Shown here: positions 29,110-36,939 of the stretch, piece by piece
Numbering within the stretch: the first letter of the stretch is position 1
Layout of the letters: the number at the start of each line of letters is the position of its first letter
Source: Mycolicibacterium grossiae
Lineage (GTDB): Bacteria > Actinomycetota > Actinomycetes > Mycobacteriales > Mycobacteriaceae
Assembly (NCBI RefSeq): GCF_008329645.1
Contig: NZ_CP043474.1
Coordinates: 3,906,001 to 3,970,000, forward strand
Length of the DNA stretch: 64,000 nucleotides
Reading direction: 5' to 3'
Notes under the pieces: generated by a model
What the model was told of the DNA's origin: nothing
Database searches by the model: none
Seen by the model: only the letters and a program-made list of their open reading frames with translations
Program-made: the position numbers and the translations under genes

Positions 29110-30558
29110 TCAGTAGGCGAAGGACAGCGGCGCGACGGTGGCGTCGTCCGGCGGAGTGGGCGGCGCGGGTTCGGCGTCGTGCTCGAGCGGTCCCTGCGCC
29201 ACGTATCGACGCATCAACCAGAACCAGATGACGGCGAGCACCGCGTAGATGGTGGTGAAGACGACCAACGACGTCAGCACCATGCCCACGGAGTGGTCGG
29301 AGACGCCCTGGGCGACCGTGAGCCGCAGGTCGGGATTGCCGTCCGGATTGGGCACCACGACCCACGGCTGCCGCCCCATCTCGGTGAACACCCAGCCGGC
29401 ACTGTTGGCCAGGAACGGCGTGGGCAGGACGAGCAGTCCGGCGGTGGCGAACCAGCGCTGCTTCGGGATGCGTCCACCGCGGGTGAGCCACAGCGCGACG
29501 ACGGCGAACAGCGCCGGCAGGGCCAGCAGGCCGATCATCGCGCGGAAGGCCCAGTAGGTGACGAAGAGGTTGGGCCGGTAGTCGCCCGGGCCGAGCTGCT
29601 GCTCGTAACGCTTCTGCAGGTCGACGACGCCCTCGAGCGTCACGCCCTCGAACTGCCCCTTCGCCAGGAAGGGCAGGATGTACGGCACCTCGATGACGTG
29701 GGTGACGCTGTCGCAGTTGTTGTGGGTGCCGACGGTGAGGAAGGAGAAGTCGGGATCGGTTGCGGTGTGGCACAACGACTCCGCGGACGCCATCTTCATG
29801 GGCTGCTGTTCGAACATCAGCTTGCCCTGCACGTCACCGGTGTAGGCGAGCGCGCCCGCGGACACCAGCGCCACCAGACAGCCCAGGATGGTCGCCGGCC
29901 GGTACATCGTGCGGGACTCGACGCCGTCGCGTGCCCGGATCAGCCACCAGGCGCAGACACCGGCGACGAAGGTGCCCGCGGTGAGGAACGCTCCGGCGAC
30001 GGCGTGCGTGAAGGCGGCGACGGCGGTGTTGTTGGTGAACAGCGCGACGATGCTCGTCAGCTCGGCCCGACCGGTGGTGGGATTGACGACGGCGCCCACC
30101 GGATGTTGCATCCAGGAGTTGGCGGCGATGATGAAGAAGGCCGACGCGTTGACCGCGAGGGCGACCACCCAGATGCAGGCCAGGTGCACGAGGCGGGGCA
30201 GCCGGGTCCAGCCGAAGATCCACAGGCCGAGGAACGTCGACTCGAAGAAGAACGCGACGAGGCCCTCCATGGCCAGCGGCGCGCCGAAGACGTCACCGAC
30301 GAAGCGGGAGTACTCGCTCCAGTTCATCCCGAACTGGAACTCCTGCACGACGCCGGTGGCGACGCCGAGGGCGAAGTTGATCAGGAAGAGCTTGCCGAAG
30401 AACTTGGTGAGGCGGTACCAGGCGGTGTTGCCGGTGCACACCCAGACGGTCTGCATGACCGCGATGAGCGGGGCCAGGCCGATGGTCAGCGGGACGAAGA
30501 GGAAGTGGTAGACGGTCGTGATGCCGAACTGCCACCGTGACACGTCGAGCGCGTCCAT
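29110..30558 (-). CDS. cydA: Cytochrome bd oxidase subunit I
   Basis: A 482-residue quinol oxidase subunit carrying haems b558, b595 and d. The haem-ligand region near the N terminus (T-T-V-Y-H-F-L-F-V-P-L), the segment G-R-Q-P-W-V-V and N-S-A-G-W-V-F-T-E-M are typical of CydA, and the length corresponds to the short-Q-loop type. The ATG at 30558 has GAGAG 9 nt upstream; the in-frame ATG at 30567 lies directly against that purine run, so it is less likely. It heads the operon cydA-cydB-cydD-cydC-DUF4190. Upstream direct repeats suggest specific regulation. Confidence 0.95.
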   Translation of the reverse strand: MDALDVSRWQFGITTVYHFLFVPLTIGLAPLIAVMQTVWVCTGNTAWYRLTKFFGKLFLINFALGVATGVVQEFQFGMNWSEYSRFVGDVFGAPLAMEGLVAFFFESTFLGLWIFGWTRLPRLVHLACIWVVALAVNASAFFIIAANSWMQHPVGAVVNPTTGRAELTSIVALFTNNTAVAAFTHAVAGAFLTAGTFVAGVCAWWLIRARDGVESRTMYRPATILGCLVALVSAGALAYTGDVQGKLMFEQQPMKMASAESLCHTATDPDFSFLTVGTHNNCDSVTHVIEVPYILPFLAKGQFEGVTLEGVVDLQKRYEQQLGPGDYRPNLFVTYWAFRAMIGLLALPALFAVVALWLTRGGRIPKQRWFATAGLLVLPTPFLANSAGWVFTEMGRQPWVVVPNPDGNPDLRLTVAQGVSDHSVGMVLTSLVVFTTIYAVLAVIWFWLMRRYVAQGPLEHDAEPAPPTPPDDATVAPLSFAY

Positions 30559-30598
30559 GTGCACCATCTCTCGGGCTGAGAGTCCCTGATCCCCATTG

Positions 30599-30618
30599 AT
30601 CTACGACCCATCTACGAC
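30599..30618 (-). promoter_or_regulatory. Tandem 9-bp direct repeat upstream of cydA
   Basis: Two identical 9-mers (GTCGTAGAT read toward cydA) start 11 bp apart, placing them on the same face of the helix. They lie 41-60 bp before the cydA ATG, in the expected promoter zone. On the cydA strand TTGTCG overlaps the distal copy and could be a -35. A regulator binding site is inferred. Confidence 0.5.
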
Positions 30619-30678
30619 AAAGCGTAGTAGCGGGTTGGGGGAAGCCCAAGCAGATGTGAGCCAGTAGTCAGACCGGCG

Positions 30679-31347
30679 CTACGGCTCCGTCCGCGGTGTC
30701 TCCGTGGCCGCCTCCGCCGGAGGCGTCCCGGCCTCGGTCGTCACCGGGTGCGTCCCCGCGGGCGTTCCCGAAGGCGTTCCCGTAGGCCCCGCGGACAGCG
30801 CCTGCGACGTGCGCCGGATGCCGAAGCCCGCGACCACCTGCATCAGGCCGATGAAGATCAGTCCGATGCCGACGACGAGGGCCAGGGTCTCCAGTGACGT
30901 AAAGGGGGAGGCGAGGACGACGACGCCGGCGACGAGGCTGACGACGCCCACGAACACGTTCCAGCCGCGACCCGGCAGCGTCGGATCGCTGATGGCCGAG
31001 ACCGTGGTGGCGACGCCACGGAAGATGAAGCCGATCGCCACCCAGATCGCCAGCAGCAGCACCGCGTCGTAGAGGTGCCGGAACGCCAGCACCGCGAGGA
31101 TGAGGGACGCCGCTCCGCTGATGAACAGCAGCACCCGACCGCCCGCGGCGACGTGCAGGCTGAACGCGAAGATCACCTGTTCGATGCCGGTGATCAGCAG
31201 GTAGGCGCCGAAGAAGATGGCTGCCACCGCGATGGAGATGTTGGGCCACGCGACGACGGCGACGCCGAGGGCGACGGCCAGCACGCCGGACACGACCGCG
31301 GACTTCCACAGGTGGGGCAGCAGGCTCGGAACCTCGGGGTTGGTCAT
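30679..31347 (-). CDS. HdeD-family (DUF308) membrane protein
   Basis: A 222-residue protein with six predicted helices arranged as three pairs of hydrophobic segments, the pattern of the HdeD/DUF308 family, named after an acid-resistance protein of E. coli. W-P-N-I-S-I-A-V-A-A-I-F-F-G-A-Y is the typical first-pair junction. The C-terminal ~40 residues are Thr/Pro/Ala-rich and disordered with G-T-P-x-G-T-P repeats. It lies upstream of cydA on the same strand with a 120-bp gap, so cydA may have its own promoter. Role unknown. Confidence 0.85.
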   Translation of the reverse strand: MTNPEVPSLLPHLWKSAVVSGVLAVALGVAVVAWPNISIAVAAIFFGAYLLITGIEQVIFAFSLHVAAGGRVLLFISGAASLILAVLAFRHLYDAVLLLAIWVAIGFIFRGVATTVSAISDPTLPGRGWNVFVGVVSLVAGVVVLASPFTSLETLALVVGIGLIFIGLMQVVAGFGIRRTSQALSAGPTGTPSGTPAGTHPVTTEAGTPPAEAATETPRTEP

Positions 31348-31500
31348 GCCCGCAGTGTGTCACAGCGGATGACGCACATCCCGGTACCCGGGCCGGTGCG
31401 AACCGACCGAAGGAAACGACGCGGGCGCGCCGAAATGCGATGCCAGCGGGATGAATGACTCGAATGCGCGCGAAGACACGCGCATTGACGCTCCCGCAGA

Positions 31501-31506
31501 TAGCAT
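31501..31506 (+). promoter_or_regulatory. Candidate leaderless -10 (TAGCAT) of the FkbM gene
   Basis: TAGCAT ends 8 nt before ATG 31515 with no Shine-Dalgarno sequence in between. It decides the start chosen for the methyltransferase. Confidence 0.4.
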
Positions 31507-31514
31507 TTCCCGCC

Positions 31515-32237
31515 ATGGGGTGGATTCGTCGTCGTCCTGCCACGGTCAAGAAGAATTTGTACGAAGAGTGGGAAGTCGCTCATCTTCGCCAATTGTTCGA
31601 CCACTATGCGGTCGACTGCGTGTTCGACGTGGGGGCGAACGTCGGACAGTACGCGCGCATGCTGCGGGAAAAGGTGAAATTCACCGGGCTGGTGATCTCC
31701 TTCGAGCCCAACCCGGACGCGGCCGCCGCGCTTCGCCGGAGCGCACGTGGCAAATCCGATTGGGTCGTCGAGGATTTGGCGATCGGGGCGTCCGACGGCA
31801 CGGCGACCTTCAACGTCATGAAGGCGTCGCAGTTCAGCTCCTTGAGTACACCTCGCCACGACGAGGTCGACATCTTCGCCAAGAAGAACACGATCACCAA
31901 GAGCGTCACCGTGAAGACCGAGAATCTCGCGACGACCCTCGAGCGGCTGAGTTCGCATTACGCATTCCGGCGCCCGTTCCTCAAACTCGATACCCAGGGA
32001 TTCGACGTCCAGATCGTGACGTCTGCGCGTGATGCGGTACGTCGATTCGTCGGATTGCAGAGCGAGTTGTCCGTCAAGAAGATCTACGGCGATTCCGTCG
32101 ACTTCCGCGATGCGATCACCACCTACGAGGAATGCGGCTTTCAGTTGAGCGCCCTGGTGCCGAACAACGAGGGACACTTCCCCAGACTGGTCGAGACGGA
32201 CTGCATCATGGTGCGGTCCGATCTCCTCAGCGCCTGA
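31515..32237 (+). CDS. FkbM-family SAM-dependent methyltransferase
   Basis: The protein (240 residues from ATG 31515; 260 from ATG 31455) has the SAM-binding glycine loop V-F-D-V-G-A-N-V-G-Q-Y-A, the acidic strand end S-F-E-P-N-P, and the FkbM-type F-L-K-L-D-T-Q-G-F-D. FkbM enzymes usually O-methylate sugars or polyketides; in mycobacteria relatives methylate glycopeptidolipid or other glycolipid sugars, but no such pathway genes are adjacent here. The coding sequence has visibly lower GC than its neighbours (about 53% over 31501-31560), suggesting acquisition by transfer. It stands alone between divergent DUF308 and the amino-acid importer. Confidence 0.87.
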   Translation: MGWIRRRPATVKKNLYEEWEVAHLRQLFDHYAVDCVFDVGANVGQYARMLREKVKFTGLVISFEPNPDAAAALRRSARGKSDWVVEDLAIGASDGTATFNVMKASQFSSLSTPRHDEVDIFAKKNTITKSVTVKTENLATTLERLSSHYAFRRPFLKLDTQGFDVQIVTSARDAVRRFVGLQSELSVKKIYGDSVDFRDAITTYEECGFQLSALVPNNEGHFPRLVETDCIMVRSDLLSA

Positions 32238-32452
32238 CCCGCCTCCGGCGGTCGCGGCGGCGGTGCGGGCGCGGCCGTCCGAGAGGAGGGACGCCAGAAC
32301 GGCGATGACGAGCCAAGGGTTTCGTTCGCCTGCCGCGGCGTCGATGCTTTATTAATGTTCCGTTACCGGCCATGCGTGCCCGGTCCACGGTCGTTAACCT
32401 GCTCCGGTTGGACGGGACGGGAACGACCCGACGAAGGAAGATGAGGCTTTTC
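32238..32452 (+). promoter_or_regulatory. Upstream region of the polar amino-acid importer operon
   Basis: The 215-bp gap contains an AT-rich patch (TTTATTAATGTTC at 32348-32360) followed by GTTACCGG, and TAACCT at 32395-32400 that fits a -10 element. Read on the opposite strand the patch gives GTAACGGAAC, which loosely resembles the GTAAC half of GlnR sites; that match is too weak to rely on. It is the likely promoter region for the five-gene operon that follows. Confidence 0.35.
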
Positions 32453-33352
32453 GTGTCAGGTGGGAAGATGTGGCGTCTCGCAGCGGTGTTCGCCGCGGCC
32501 GGCGCCCTGGTCGTTTCCGGGTGTTCGTCGAGCAACGAGGGGTCCGGACCGTCGACGAGCACGACCGCGGCCAACGCCAGCAAGGTCGACGAGATCGCCA
32601 ACACCGTCCCCGAGGACATCAAGTCCTCCGGCAAGCTGATCGTCGGCGTGAACATCCCTTACGCGCCCAACGAGTTCAAGGACGAGAGCGGCAAGATCGT
32701 CGGGTTCGACGTCGACCTGATGAACGCGATCGCCTCGACGCTGGGGCTCACCGCGGAGTACCGCGAGGCGGACTTCGCGAAGATCATCCCGTCCATCCAG
32801 GGCGGCCAGTTCAACGTCGGCATGTCGTCGTTCACCGACACCAAGGAACGCGAGCAGTCCGTCGACTTCGTGACCTACTTCTCCGCGGGCACCAGCTGGG
32901 CGGCCAAGCCGGGGGCGAACATCAACCCGACCGACGCGTGCGGCAAGAAGGTCGCGGTGCAGGCGACCACCACGCAGGAGACCGACGAGCTGCCCGCCAA
33001 GAGCAAGGCGTGCACCGACGCGGGCAAGCCCGCCATCACGATCCTGCCCTTCGACGGTCAGGACGCCGCGACCAACGCCGTCGTGCTCGGTCAGGCCGAC
33101 GCCATGTCGGCGGACTCGCCGGTGACCTCGTACGCCATCAAGCAGAGCAACGGCAAGCTCGAGCAGGCCGGCGACATCTTCGACTCGGCGCCCTACGGCT
33201 GGCCGGTCAAGAAGGGCTCGCCGCTGGCGCAGTCCCTGCAGAAGGCGCTCGAGCACCTCATCGAGTCCGGTGACTACAAGACCATCGCGTCGAACTGGGG
33301 CGTCGAGAACGGCATGATCGACAAGCCGGTCATCAACGGCGCGATCAGCTGA
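32453..33352 (+). CDS. Polar amino-acid ABC transporter, lipoprotein binding subunit
   Basis: A 299-residue family 3 solute-binding protein. The signal peptide ends in a lipobox V-V-S-G-C with Cys24, so the mature protein is lipid-anchored outside the membrane; a Ser/Thr-rich linker follows. The fold begins at S-S-G-K-L-I-V-G-V-N-I-P-Y, and V-G-F-D-V-D-L-M-N-A-I-A plus the hinge region match glutamine/glutamate/arginine-type binding proteins. GTG 32453 is preceded by GAGG with 6-nt spacing; ATG 32468 is an alternative. Exact amino-acid specificity cannot be read. Permease and ATPase genes follow at once. Confidence 0.9.
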   Translation: MSGGKMWRLAAVFAAAGALVVSGCSSSNEGSGPSTSTTAANASKVDEIANTVPEDIKSSGKLIVGVNIPYAPNEFKDESGKIVGFDVDLMNAIASTLGLTAEYREADFAKIIPSIQGGQFNVGMSSFTDTKEREQSVDFVTYFSAGTSWAAKPGANINPTDACGKKVAVQATTTQETDELPAKSKACTDAGKPAITILPFDGQDAATNAVVLGQADAMSADSPVTSYAIKQSNGKLEQAGDIFDSAPYGWPVKKGSPLAQSLQKALEHLIESGDYKTIASNWGVENGMIDKPVINGAIS

Positions 33353-33360
33353 CCCACTCG

Positions 33361-34287
33361 ATGACCGCTGACGCTCCGTCGCCATCCGATCGTCCCGCCA
33401 CCATCGATGCCGTTCCGCTGCGGCACCCGTGGCGGTGGGTGGCGGCGGGCGTCATCATCGTCCTCGTCGGGCTGTTCCTCTACGGGGCGGCCACCAACCC
33501 GGCCTACGGGTGGAAGACCTACGGCGAGTACCTCTTCAACGAACGCATCCTGCTCGGGGTGTTCAACACCCTGCAGCTGACGGTGTACTCGATGGTGATC
33601 GCCATCGTTCTCGGCATCGTGTTGTCGGTGATGCGGCTGTCGCCGAACCCGGTGTTCCGTTCGGTGTCGTGGGTGTACCTGTGGATCTTCCGTGGCACAC
33701 CGGTGTACGTGCAGCTGGCCTTCTGGGGCCTGATTCCCGTCATCTACTCGAAGATCCAGCTGGGCGTGCCGTTCGGGCCGACGTTCTTCACCCTCGACCT
33801 GCAGTCGCTGTCGATCCCGTTCCTGCTCGCCATGCTGGGGCTCGCCCTGAACGAGGCCGCATACATGGCGGAGATCATCCGCGCGGGCATCAGCTCGGTA
33901 CCCGAGGGGCAGATGGAGGCGTCGACGGCGCTCGGCATGTCCTGGGGTCTGGCCATGCGCCGCACCGTGCTGCCCCAGGCGATGCGCGTGATCATCCCGC
34001 CCACCGGCAACGAGGTCATCAGCATGCTGAAGACCACCTCGCTGGTGACCGCCGTGCCGTACGCGTTCGACGTGTACAGCATCGCCACCCGCGAGGTCGC
34101 CGCCCGCATCTTCGACCCGGTGCCCCTGCTGCTGGTGGCCTCCACCTGGTACCTCGTCGTCACCAGCGTCTTGATGGTGGGGCAGTACTACCTGGAGCGG
34201 TACTACGCTCGCGGTTCGTCGCGCAAGCTGACACCCAAGCAGCTCGAGGCGCTCGCCAAGGCGCAGATGGGAGAGGTGCACCCGTGA
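33361..34287 (+). CDS. Polar amino-acid ABC transporter permease
   Basis: A 308-residue permease with about six membrane helices and the EAA loop [13 protein letters not shown] followed by E-A-S-T-A-L-G-M-S, the contact for the ATPase. Only one permease gene is present, so the transporter should use a homodimer. The N-terminal 25 residues are cytoplasmic. Starting 8 bp after the binding-protein stop and overlapping the ATPase gene by 4 bp, it is clearly in the same operon. Confidence 0.92.
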   Translation: MTADAPSPSDRPATIDAVPLRHPWRWVAAGVIIVLVGLFLYGAATNPAYGWKTYGEYLFNERILLGVFNTLQLTVYSMVIAIVLGIVLSVMRLSPNPVFRSVSWVYLWIFRGTPVYVQLAFWGLIPVIYSKIQLGVPFGPTFFTLDLQSLSIPFLLAMLGLALNEAAYMAEIIRAGISSVPEGQMEASTALGMSWGLAMRRTVLPQAMRVIIPPTGNEVISMLKTTSLVTAVPYAFDVYSIATREVAARIFDPVPLLLVASTWYLVVTSVLMVGQYYLERYYARGSSRKLTPKQLEALAKAQMGEVHP

Positions 34288-35045
34288 CACCGATGGTGCG
34301 CGCCGAACAGGTCTGCAAGAACTTCGGTGCTCTCGACGTGCTCAAGGGCGTGAGCCTGGAGGTCGGTCGCGGCAAGGTGCTGTGCATCGTGGGACCGTCG
34401 GGCTCGGGCAAGTCGACGTTCCTGCGCTGCATCAACCACCTCGAACAGGTCAACGCGGGACGCCTCTACGTCGACGGCGAGTTGGTCGGCTACCGGGAGC
34501 GCGGCGGCAAGCTGCACGAGATGCGTCCGAAGGACGCCGCTCGGCAGCGCCGCGACATCGGCATGGTGTTCCAGCACTTCAACCTGTTCCCGCACCGCAC
34601 CGCCCTGGAGAACGTCGTCGAGGCCCCGATGCAGGTGAAGGGCATCAAGCGCGACGCCGCGGTGGCCAAGGCACGCGAGCTGCTCGACCGCGTCGGTCTG
34701 TCGGCCAAGGCCGACGCCTATCCCGCGCAGCTGTCCGGCGGCCAGCAACAGCGCGTCGCCATCGCGCGGGCGCTCGCCATGGAACCCAAGCTGATGCTGT
34801 TCGACGAGCCGACGTCCGCGCTCGACCCCGAACTCGTCGGCGAGGTGCTCGCGGTGATGAAGCAGCTGGCCGGTGAGGGCATGACGATGCTCGTCGTCAC
34901 CCACGAGATGGGGTTCGCCCGCGAGGTCGCCGACGAGTTGGTGTTCATGGACGCCGGCGTGGTGGTCGAGCGCGGCAACCCCCGCGAGGTGATGAGCGAT
35001 CCGAAGCACGACCGCACCAAGGCGTTCCTGTCCAAGGTGATGTAG
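34284..35045 (+). CDS. Polar amino-acid ABC transporter ATPase (GlnQ-like)
   Basis: A 253-residue ATPase with Walker [10 protein letters not shown], signature [12 protein letters not shown], Walker [14 protein letters not shown] and H-loop V-V-T-H-E-M-G-F-A, closely like GlnQ/HisP-type polar amino-acid systems. It has an insertion after the D-loop strand ([10 protein letters not shown]) seen in some glutamate-type ATPases. GTG 34284 overlaps the permease stop; ATG 34293 is possible. A histidine kinase gene starts 10 bp downstream. Confidence 0.92.
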   Translation: MTPMVRAEQVCKNFGALDVLKGVSLEVGRGKVLCIVGPSGSGKSTFLRCINHLEQVNAGRLYVDGELVGYRERGGKLHEMRPKDAARQRRDIGMVFQHFNLFPHRTALENVVEAPMQVKGIKRDAAVAKARELLDRVGLSAKADAYPAQLSGGQQQRVAIARALAMEPKLMLFDEPTSALDPELVGEVLAVMKQLAGEGMTMLVVTHEMGFAREVADELVFMDAGVVVERGNPREVMSDPKHDRTKAFLSKVM

Positions 35046-35055
35046 GTCGGCTGCG

Positions 35056-36222
35056 GTGCGCGGCCCCGACGTGACCCCGACGACGGCCTCGCCCGACCCG
35101 GCAGCCCCGCTGTGGCGGGCCGCGCAGGGCTTCCGGTTGCTCAGTTGCGGCTACGCGCTCTACTTCCAGGTCGCCGTCAACGACGACCTGGCTCGGCGCG
35201 GACTCGCGTGGGCGCTGTTCGGCGTGCTGCTGGCCTGGAGCGCCGCATGCGGCTGGGCCTACCTGCAGGGCGTCGGTCGCCGCCCCGCCTGGGTGGCTGC
35301 GGAGCTGGCGGTGGCCGTGGCGCTGATCCTGTCCACCGACGTGGTGGCCTCCGACCGGTGGATCGCCGACAACCAGTCCTGGCCGACCACGCTGTGGGCC
35401 ACCAATGCGACGATCTCGGCCGCCGTCCTGCGCGGCCCGGTCCTCGGCATGGCCGCGGGCCTGGTGGTCATGGCCGCCGTGGCCGCGCTCAAGGGCTCGG
35501 TGAGCCTGAACCTCGGCCGCAACGCCACGATCGTCATCGAGCTGGCAGTGGGCCTAGCAGTCGGCATGGCGGCGCTCACCGCCCGCCGCGCGCACGCCGA
35601 GCTGGAACGGGCCACCCGGCTGGCGGCCCTGGTCTCCGAGCGCGAACGCCTCTCCCGGGAGGTGCACGACGGCGCCATCCAGGTGCTCGCACTGGTGGCG
35701 CGGCGGGGCCGCGAGATCGGCGGTGTCGCAGCCGAACTCGCCGATCTCGCCGGCGAGCAGGAACGCGCGCTGCGACGTCTGGTCAGTGGCTGGCAGGACG
35801 GCCCGCCGGGAGCGCATGCCGATCTCGCCGCCCTGTTACGGGCCCGCGCGTCGGACACGGTCTCCGTCAGCCTGCCCGCGACCCCGGTGGTCCTCCCCGC
35901 GGGAATCGCCGCCGAGATCGACGCCGCGGTCGGCAACGCGCTCGACAACGTCGCCGCTCACGCCGGCGCCGGCGCGCGCGCCTTCGTGCTGCTCGAGGAC
36001 GTCGACGACGCCGTGGTGATCAGCATTCGCGACGACGGTCACGGCATTCCCGTGGGCCGCCTCGAGCAGGCCCGGGCCGAGGGGCGGCTCGGCGTCGCGG
36101 CGGCCATCGTCGGGCGGTTGGAAGCACTCGGCGGCACCGCGGTGCTCACCACCGCACCCGGTGACGGCACCGAGTGGGAGTTCACCGTTCCACGCGAGGG
36201 GGTGGCCGATGGCCGAGGATGA
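35056..36222 (+). CDS. DUF5931/DesK-type sensor histidine kinase
   Basis: This 388-residue protein has about five or six membrane segments in residues 25-185, matching the DUF5931 (MacS-type) sensor region, then a short coiled-coil and the HisKA_3-like dimerisation box R-E-R-L-S-R-E-V-H-D-G-A-I-Q with the phospho-acceptor His204. The ATPase domain has G-N-A-L-D-N-V-A-A-H-A (N box) and I-R-D-D-G-H-G-I-P (G1). It overlaps the response regulator gene by 14 bp and follows the amino-acid importer by 10 bp, which implies common regulation. The start is uncertain (GTG 35056 used; GTG 35071 possible). Confidence 0.88.
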   Translation: MRGPDVTPTTASPDPAAPLWRAAQGFRLLSCGYALYFQVAVNDDLARRGLAWALFGVLLAWSAACGWAYLQGVGRRPAWVAAELAVAVALILSTDVVASDRWIADNQSWPTTLWATNATISAAVLRGPVLGMAAGLVVMAAVAALKGSVSLNLGRNATIVIELAVGLAVGMAALTARRAHAELERATRLAALVSERERLSREVHDGAIQVLALVARRGREIGGVAAELADLAGEQERALRRLVSGWQDGPPGAHADLAALLRARASDTVSVSLPATPVVLPAGIAAEIDAAVGNALDNVAAHAGAGARAFVLLEDVDDAVVISIRDDGHGIPVGRLEQARAEGRLGVAAAIVGRLEALGGTAVLTTAPGDGTEWEFTVPREGVADGRG

Positions 36223-36868
36223 GGACGGCTGCACCGTCATGGTGGTCGACGACCATCCGATCTGGCGGGACGCCGTCGCGCGCGACCTCGCCGAGCAGGG
36301 GTTCGAGGTCGTCGCGACGGCCGACGGGGTAGCGTCCGCCCGCCGCCGTGCCGGGGTCGTCGGACCGGACGTCGTGGTGATGGACATGCGCCTCGCCGAC
36401 GGCACCGGCGTGGAGGCGACGACGGCCGTGCTGGAGGTGTCGCCGTCGACTCGGGTGCTGGTGCTCTCCGCCTCCGACGAGCGCGACGACGTCCTGGAGG
36501 CCGTCAAGGCCGGTGCCACCGGTTACCTGGTGAAGAGCGCCTCGAAAGTCGAACTCGCCGAGGCGGTTCGCGCGACGCGCGAGGGGAGGGCGGTCTTCAC
36601 GCCCGGTTTGGCCGGGTTGGTCCTGGGGGAGTACCGCCGCATCGCGCGAGCGCCGGACGCCGGACCTGCGACGCCCAGCCTCACCGAGCGGGAGACGGAG
36701 GTCCTCCGTCACGTCGCCAAGGGACTGACGGCGCGGCAGATCGCGGAGAGGTTGTCGATCAGCCACCGCACCGTGGAGAACCACGTGCAGGCGACGTTCC
36801 GCAAGCTGCAGGTGGCCAACCGGGTCGAACTCGCGCGTTACGCCATCGAGCACGGCCTCGACGAATGA
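36209..36868 (+). CDS. NarL/LuxR-family response regulator
   Basis: A 219-residue regulator with an N-terminal receiver (phospho-acceptor Asp59 in V-V-V-M-D-M-R-L, acidic pocket V-V-D-D-H, conserved Lys in Y-L-V-K-S) and a C-terminal LuxR helix-turn-helix with L-T-E-R-E-T-E-V-L-R-H-V and R-T-V-E-N-H-V. ATG 36209 follows GAGGGG and overlaps the kinase gene, so the pair is co-translated. Targets are unknown; the importer genes upstream and the DUF2339 gene downstream, which has a perfect 10-bp palindrome in its upstream region, are candidates. Confidence 0.92.
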   Translation: MAEDEDGCTVMVVDDHPIWRDAVARDLAEQGFEVVATADGVASARRRAGVVGPDVVVMDMRLADGTGVEATTAVLEVSPSTRVLVLSASDERDDVLEAVKAGATGYLVKSASKVELAEAVRATREGRAVFTPGLAGLVLGEYRRIARAPDAGPATPSLTERETEVLRHVAKGLTARQIAERLSISHRTVENHVQATFRKLQVANRVELARYAIEHGLDE

Positions 36869-36890
36869 GCCGCACTACGCACCTAAAGCG

Positions 36891-36900
36891 GTAGTACTAC
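36891..36900. promoter_or_regulatory. 10-bp palindrome GTAGTACTAC before the DUF2339 gene
   Basis: GTAGTACTAC is a perfect palindrome 22 bp after the response regulator stop. An ACTAC half-site lies upstream (36873-36877). Response regulators of the NarL type bind short inverted repeats, so this is a plausible target of the adjacent system. Confidence 0.35.
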
Positions 36901-36939
36901 TCATCCGCGGCAGTGCCGTCCACCGGCAGCATGGCGGGC

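Noticed and set aside
30573-30586. DosR-like box (GGGACT-CTC-AGCCC on the cydA strand)
   Set aside because: Only about 10 of 14 consensus positions match and it lies within 30 bp of the cydA start, so it is not strong enough to list.
30655-30670. CRP/cAMP receptor site before cydA (TGTGA half-site)
   Set aside because: One half is perfect, but the other (AGTCA) matches only two of five positions of TCACA.
32348-32370. GlnR binding site before the amino-acid importer
   Set aside because: Only one loose GTAAC half can be recognised; spacing and second half do not fit well.
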